This document shows, piece after piece, positions 7,492 to 10,842 of a stretch of 10,842 nt of DNA (the stretch's first letter is position 1; each line of letters starts with the position of its first letter). The position numbers and the translations under genes are program-made. Under the pieces are notes generated by a model. It saw only the letters and a list, made by a program, of their open reading frames with translations, ran no database searches and was not told the origin of the DNA. Origin of the DNA: JBDIAR01 sp039812545 (GTDB lineage: Bacteria > Actinomycetota > Actinomycetes > Actinomycetales > Dermatophilaceae); the NCBI GenBank assembly GCA_039812545.1, contig JBDIAR010000120.1, positions 1-10,842 of the forward strand, given 5' to 3'.

Positions 7492-10400
7492 CCTTCCTCG
7501 GCTCGGTCGGTCTCCGGTCCATTGTCGGGCGGTGCATCGCCGAGGTCGGCTTCCGGGTCGCTGAGGCGTTGCGCGCCCGTGTGCGCCGTGATGCCGGCCC
7601 GCGCGTTGTATGCCGCCACGAGGGCGATCGACGCGGCGCCGCGGGGGCGTCGTCCGGCGATGACATCGCAGCTGCCGACCTTGGACTCCTGGATCTGGGT
7701 GTTCGGGTCGAGGAAGAATGCGAGCAGGTCGTTGGCGGCATCCCCGGCGACGATCGCGTCGCCGCCGACGCCCCAGTGGTACGGCAGGCCCACCTGGTGG
7801 ACCGTGCGGTCGCCGATGGTCAGCGGGACCATCCGTTCGGTCACCAGCACCCGCGCCTCGATGACGCCGCGCGGCGAAACGAGGGTGGCCCAGCCGTTGT
7901 TGACCAGTCCGCGCTCGGCGGCCAGATCCGGGGACACCTCGCAGAACATCTCCGGTTGCAGTTCCGAGAGGTACGGCAGCCAGCGGCTCATCCCACCCGC
8001 CGTGTGGTGTTCGGTGAGCCGATAGGTCGTGAAGACGTAGGGGAACACCTCGGCGCCCGGCTGGCCGAAACCCGGCGCGTCCAGGTTGTAGCTGAGCGGG
8101 TAGATCATCCGGCTCGGGCTCTGCTGCTGGGCGTACAGCGCGTTGCGGACCGGCGACTCGTACGGCTCGTAATGCGTGGGCAGCGGGCCGTCGACCAGTC
8201 CATTGGGCGCGAACAGCCAGCCCTTGCCGTCGGATTGCATGACGAAGGCGTCGTCCCCCGCGAGCGCGGCCGGACCGCCGACGCCCGGGTCCGGACGACT
8301 GTGCGGAGCCCGATCCACCGGGAAGTCCGGCACGTCCGGTCCCACCCACCGCCGCTGCGCCTCGTCCCATTCGAGGTACCGCTTGCGCTCGCTCCACGGC
8401 CTGCCGTCGGGGTCCGCGGAGGCGCGGTTGTAGAGGATCCGCCGATCGGCGGGCCAGGCCCAGCCCCACTGGGACTGCGTGACTCCCCCGCCGCCCTGCG
8501 GGACGCGACGGGCCGCCTGGTTGTCTCCACCGGCATACACCCCGCTGTAGATCCAGCAGCCGCACGCGGTGCTCCCGTCGGCCCGGAGCTCCCCGAAACC
8601 GGACACCGGCTCCCCCGCCGCGCCGCCGGTGAGGTGGTAGCCGTTGATCTCGCGCAGCACCGACTCGGGGATGACCTCGCCGTGTTCGTCGAGCGGGTAG
8701 TCCCACGTCAGGTCCTGCAGCGGCCGGTCGCGTTCGTCGGCGGAGTCGGCGACGAGGGCGCGGATGCGCACCCCGAGTTGGTGGATGAAGTCGAGTTCGC
8801 TCTGGCAGTCGCCCGGCGGGTCGAGGGCCTTGTGGCGCCACTGGACGAGGCGCTGGGTCTGGGTGAAGGTGCCGGCCTTCTCGACGTGCGTGGCGGCCGG
8901 CAGGAAGAAGACCTCCGTCTCGATGTCCTCGGTCAGCAACTCCCCCGAGGCGATTTCGGGCGAATCCCGCCACCACGTCGCGCTCTCGATCAGCCGGAAG
9001 TCGCGGACCACGAGCCACTTCAAGTGCGCCATGCCCAGGCGCTGCTGGCGTCCGTTGGCCGAGCCGACGGCGGGGTTCTGGCCGAGGACGAAATAGCCCT
9101 CGACCTGGTCGGCGAGCATCCCGATCAGAGTCTGGTACGTGCCGTGCGGACCGGTGAGACGGGGCAGGTAGTCGTAGGCCCAGTCGTTGTCGGCGGTGGC
9201 GGCCTCGCCGAAGTATGCCTTCATGAGGGAGACGACGTAGGCGTCGGCGTTCGCCCAGTAGCCCTTCTGCTGCGTGGACGAGATGGCTTCGAGGTAGTCG
9301 GGCAGGGTGTCGTGCAGCCCGGCGACCGGCATCGGCAGGTAGCCGGGCAGGAGGTTGAAGAGGGTCGGGATGTCGGTCGAGCCCTGGATGCTCGCGTGTC
9401 CGCGCAGCGCCATGATGCCGCCGCCGGGACGCCCCACATTGCCGAGCAGGAGTTGGAGGATGGCCGCCGTCCGGATGAATTGGGCGCCGAGGGTGTGCTG
9501 GGTCCAGCCGGTGGCGTAGCCCCAGATGGTCGTGCGCTCGCGGCCGGAGTTCGCGGTGACGGCGTCGGCGAGGTAGACGAAGTCCTCCGGCGGTATGCCG
9601 CACAGCTCTTCGACCATGTCGGGGGTGTACCGCCGGTAGTGCCGCTTGAGGATCTGGAAGACGGTATGCGGGTCCCGCAGAGTCTCGTCGCGCAGGACTT
9701 CGGCGTGTTCCAGGGACGGCCCGCCGGCACCGAATTGGTCACCCTCGCCGCGCTCGCCCTGGTCCACGCGTCCGCCGCCTCGTTCGGCATACGCCCAACT
9801 CTCCCGGTCGTACTTGCCGGTGGCGGGGTCGAAGCCGGAGAAGAGTCCGTCGAGGTCCTCGGTGTCCTGGAAGAGTTCGGTCACGATCGTGGCGGCGTTG
9901 GTGTAGGCGAGGACGTACTCCTTGAACCACAGGTCGTTCGTGAGGACGTGGTTGATGAGCGCTCCGAGCAGGACCACGTCGGAACCGGCTCTGATGGCAA
10001 TGTGTTTGTGCGCCAGCGCCGAGGTGCGGGTGAAGCGCGGGTCGACGTGGATGATCGTCGCGCCGCGCGCCTTGGCCTCGGCGACCCACTGGAATCCGAC
10101 CGGGTGCGCCTCGGCCATGTTGCCGCCCTGCAGCACGATGCAATCGGCATTGGCCATGTCCTGCAGCGTGTTGGTGGCGCCGCCGCGCCCGAACGAGGCT
10201 CCCAGACCGGGAACCGTGGCGGAGTGTCAAATACGGGCCTGGTTCTCGATCTGGATGGCGCCGGCGGCGGTGAAGAGCTTCTTGATGAGGTAGTTCTCCT
10301 CGTTGTCCAGCGTCGCGCCGCCGAGCGAGGCGATGCTCATCGTGCGGCGCAGGAAGCGGCCGTGTTCGTCCTTGTCCTGCCAGCCACGGCGTCGGCTGGC

Positions 10401-10793
10401 GACGAACCGCTCGGCGATCATGTCGATGGCGGTGTCCCGGTCCAGGCGCTGCCAGTCGGTGGCGCGCGGCGCGCGATAGAGGACCTGGGTCTGGCGGTTC
10501 GGTTCGTTGACGAGTTGCTCGCTCGCTGCGCCCTTGGGGCACAGCCGTCCCCGCGAGATCGGGGAGTCCGGATCGCCCTCGATGGTCACGACCTTCTCGT
10601 CCTTGACGTAGACCCGTTGGCCGCAGCCGACCGCGCAGTACGGGCAGACGCTCTGGACGACTCGGTCAGCGGTGACGTTGCGCGAGGTCAGGTCGCGCGT
10701 CGTGGGCGACATGACGGCCGGCCCGCGCCCCAGGAAATCCCCGGTGCGCAGTTGCCGCACGACGGGCCATTCGAGGGGGCTGAACCTCGCCAT
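7476..10793 (-). CDS. fdnG: Selenocysteine-containing formate dehydrogenase catalytic (alpha) subunit, FdnG-like
   Basis: This Mo/W-bis-MGD oxidoreductase is expected to oxidise formate to CO2. The coding region is 1,106 codons, read through a single in-frame UGA at codon 189, giving 1,105 residues. The N-terminal [4Fe-4S] motif is C50-x2-C53-x3-C57-x27-C85, within SVCPYCAVGCG and GRLCPKG. Sec189 lies in ENQARI-U-HSATVPGLGASFGRGGATN, matching the E. coli FdnG active site (RVUHGPTVA), with H190 following the Sec. Past it lie the cofactor-binding GGNMAEAHPVGFQW and NPAVGSANG segments. A C-terminal MGD-binding domain (about 917-1057) contains TTYRLTEHHTAGGMSRW. No RR-motif Tat signal is visible before the first cysteines, unlike FdnG/FdoG of E. 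coli. ATG at 10793 is preferred because the LEWPVVRQL stretch it includes looks like conserved sequence and a -10-like hexamer lies just upstream; M28 is an alternative. Gene finders that treat UGA as stop would split it at 10227. Confidence 0.95.
7492..7499 (-). promoter_or_regulatory. Ribosome binding site of the FdnH-like gene
   Basis: GAGGAAGG on the minus strand directly precedes the ATG at 7491 and lies within the last codons of the catalytic-subunit gene. It supports the chosen start and gives the Fe-S subunit its own initiation site besides coupling. Confidence 0.65.
10197..10215 (-). promoter_or_regulatory. Bacterial SECIS hairpin
   Basis: Counting the U of the UGA as base 1, mRNA bases 15-33 form a perfect seven-pair stem, GGUUCCC with GGGAGCC, closed by the five-base loop GGUCU at bases 22-26. 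From memory, E. coli fdhF has the same GGUCU at the same distance from its UGA. The G-G-U of this loop is what SelB contacts in E. coli. Unlike E. coli, no bulged U is needed to form the stem. A lower helix pairing CCGCC (bases 8-12) with GGCGG (46-50) is possible but weak. The hairpin lies wholly in the coding sequence, which also has to encode the active-site residues. Confidence 0.9.
10227..10229 (-). other. Recoded UGA selenocysteine codon (Sec189)
   Basis: The minus-strand TGA is followed by CAC (His), as in many formate dehydrogenases. The reading frame on both sides encodes one continuous, family-typical protein. The window supplies selA, selB, selC and selD, so readthrough is expected rather than termination. 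Confidence 0.95.
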
Positions 10794-10799
10794 GGCGCC

Positions 10800-10805
10800 A
10801 CCATA
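10800..10805 (-). promoter_or_regulatory. Candidate -10 element of the formate dehydrogenase operon
   Basis: TATGGT on the minus strand fits TANNNT and ends six bases before the ATG at 10793, so the transcript would be leaderless or nearly so. No Shine-Dalgarno is present in that gap and no -35 match is seen within the 37 bases left before the window edge. The spacer is itself part of the palindrome TGGCGCCA (10793-10800). Confidence 0.35.
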
Positions 10806-10842
10806 GCGCGGCGCCCGTCGCGCTGGCCCTGACCCGGCATCG

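Larger units (their letters stand above)
433..9792. repeat. Dispersed 7-mer GTATGCC/GGCATAC, 17 copies
   Basis: GTATGCC on the plus strand begins at 574, 2600, 3255, 4282, 4333, 5792, 7608, 9213 and 9593. Its complement GGCATAC begins at 433, 2763, 2821, 4580, 5228, 7130, 8532 and 9786. In the GTATGCC orientation the next base is G in 12 of 17 copies, and the preceding base is free. With about 68% G+C, independent bases predict roughly one copy on both strands. All 17 lie within coding sequence: gene 20-772 (2), selB (1), selA (3), selD (4), nrfD-like (1), fdnH-like (1), fdnG-like (5). Function unknown. Confidence 0.85.

Noticed and set aside
7492..9603. Extended N-terminus of the FdnH-like frame (1,062 codons in total)
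   Set aside because: The part upstream of 7491 is Arg/Pro-rich nonsense overlapping a well-supported gene, and the Shine-Dalgarno plus ferredoxin motifs support the start at 7491.
433..9792. GTATGCC as a Neisseria-type uptake sequence, because ATGCCGTCTGAA shares ATGCCG
   Set aside because: Only the first bases agree, most copies differ after the G, and none forms an inverted pair at a gene end. An uptake role stays open, but not by homology to the Neisseria word.
10157..10229. Catalytic gene as a pseudogene split by a nonsense codon
   Set aside because: The frame continues without a shift, the UGA is at the known Sec position, a SECIS hairpin follows, and the Sec machinery is adjacent.
10793..10800. 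Palindrome TGGCGCCA at the fdnG-like start as an operator
   Set aside because: An 8-bp GC-rich palindrome is expected by chance in such sequence and no second copy or longer dyad is seen.
7569..10832. Open frame of 1,087 codons on the plus strand opposite the formate dehydrogenase gene
   Set aside because: Its translation is low-complexity (Val/Gly/Arg/Asp-rich) with no recognisable motif; this is the usual antisense shadow of a high-G+C gene.

Overview
The window is about 68% G+C by eye. Its coding density, GTG starts, and -10-like hexamers placed directly before start codons point to a high-G+C actinomycete; I cannot name a genus. It holds a nearly complete selenocysteine (Sec) toolkit next to a three-gene membrane formate dehydrogenase operon whose catalytic subunit is itself a selenoprotein.

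Layout. The left edge carries a plus-strand gene (20-772) for an unrecognised protein with a zincin HELVH motif. It converges on selB and overlaps it tail to tail by 10 nt. On the minus strand, in transcription order, are selC (tRNA-Sec, 4033-4127), selA (2665-3984) and selB (763-2655), tightly packed and probably one transcript. selD (4244-5239) diverges on the plus strand from a shared 116-bp control region. After a 45-bp convergent gap comes the minus-strand formate dehydrogenase operon: fdnG-like (10793-7476, read through an in-frame UGA), fdnH-like (7491-6415) and nrfD-like (6418-5285), joined by 16-nt and 4-nt overlaps.

How it works together. SelD makes selenophosphate. SelA converts Ser-tRNA-Sec, carried on the selC product, to Sec-tRNA. 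SelB delivers it to the UGA at 10229-10227, guided by a stem-loop just downstream with a GGUCU apical loop. The resulting selenoenzyme oxidises formate. Electrons would pass through the four Fe-S clusters of the FdnH-like subunit to the NrfD-like membrane protein and probably to menaquinone. A seryl-tRNA synthetase (to charge selC), FdhD and molybdopterin biosynthesis must be supplied from elsewhere.

No mobile element, CRISPR array or rRNA was seen, and no gene-free stretch exceeds 300 bp. The strongest signal not explained by the genes is the 7-mer GTATGCC/GGCATAC. It occurs 17 times, always inside genes, on both strands and in all six codon phases.
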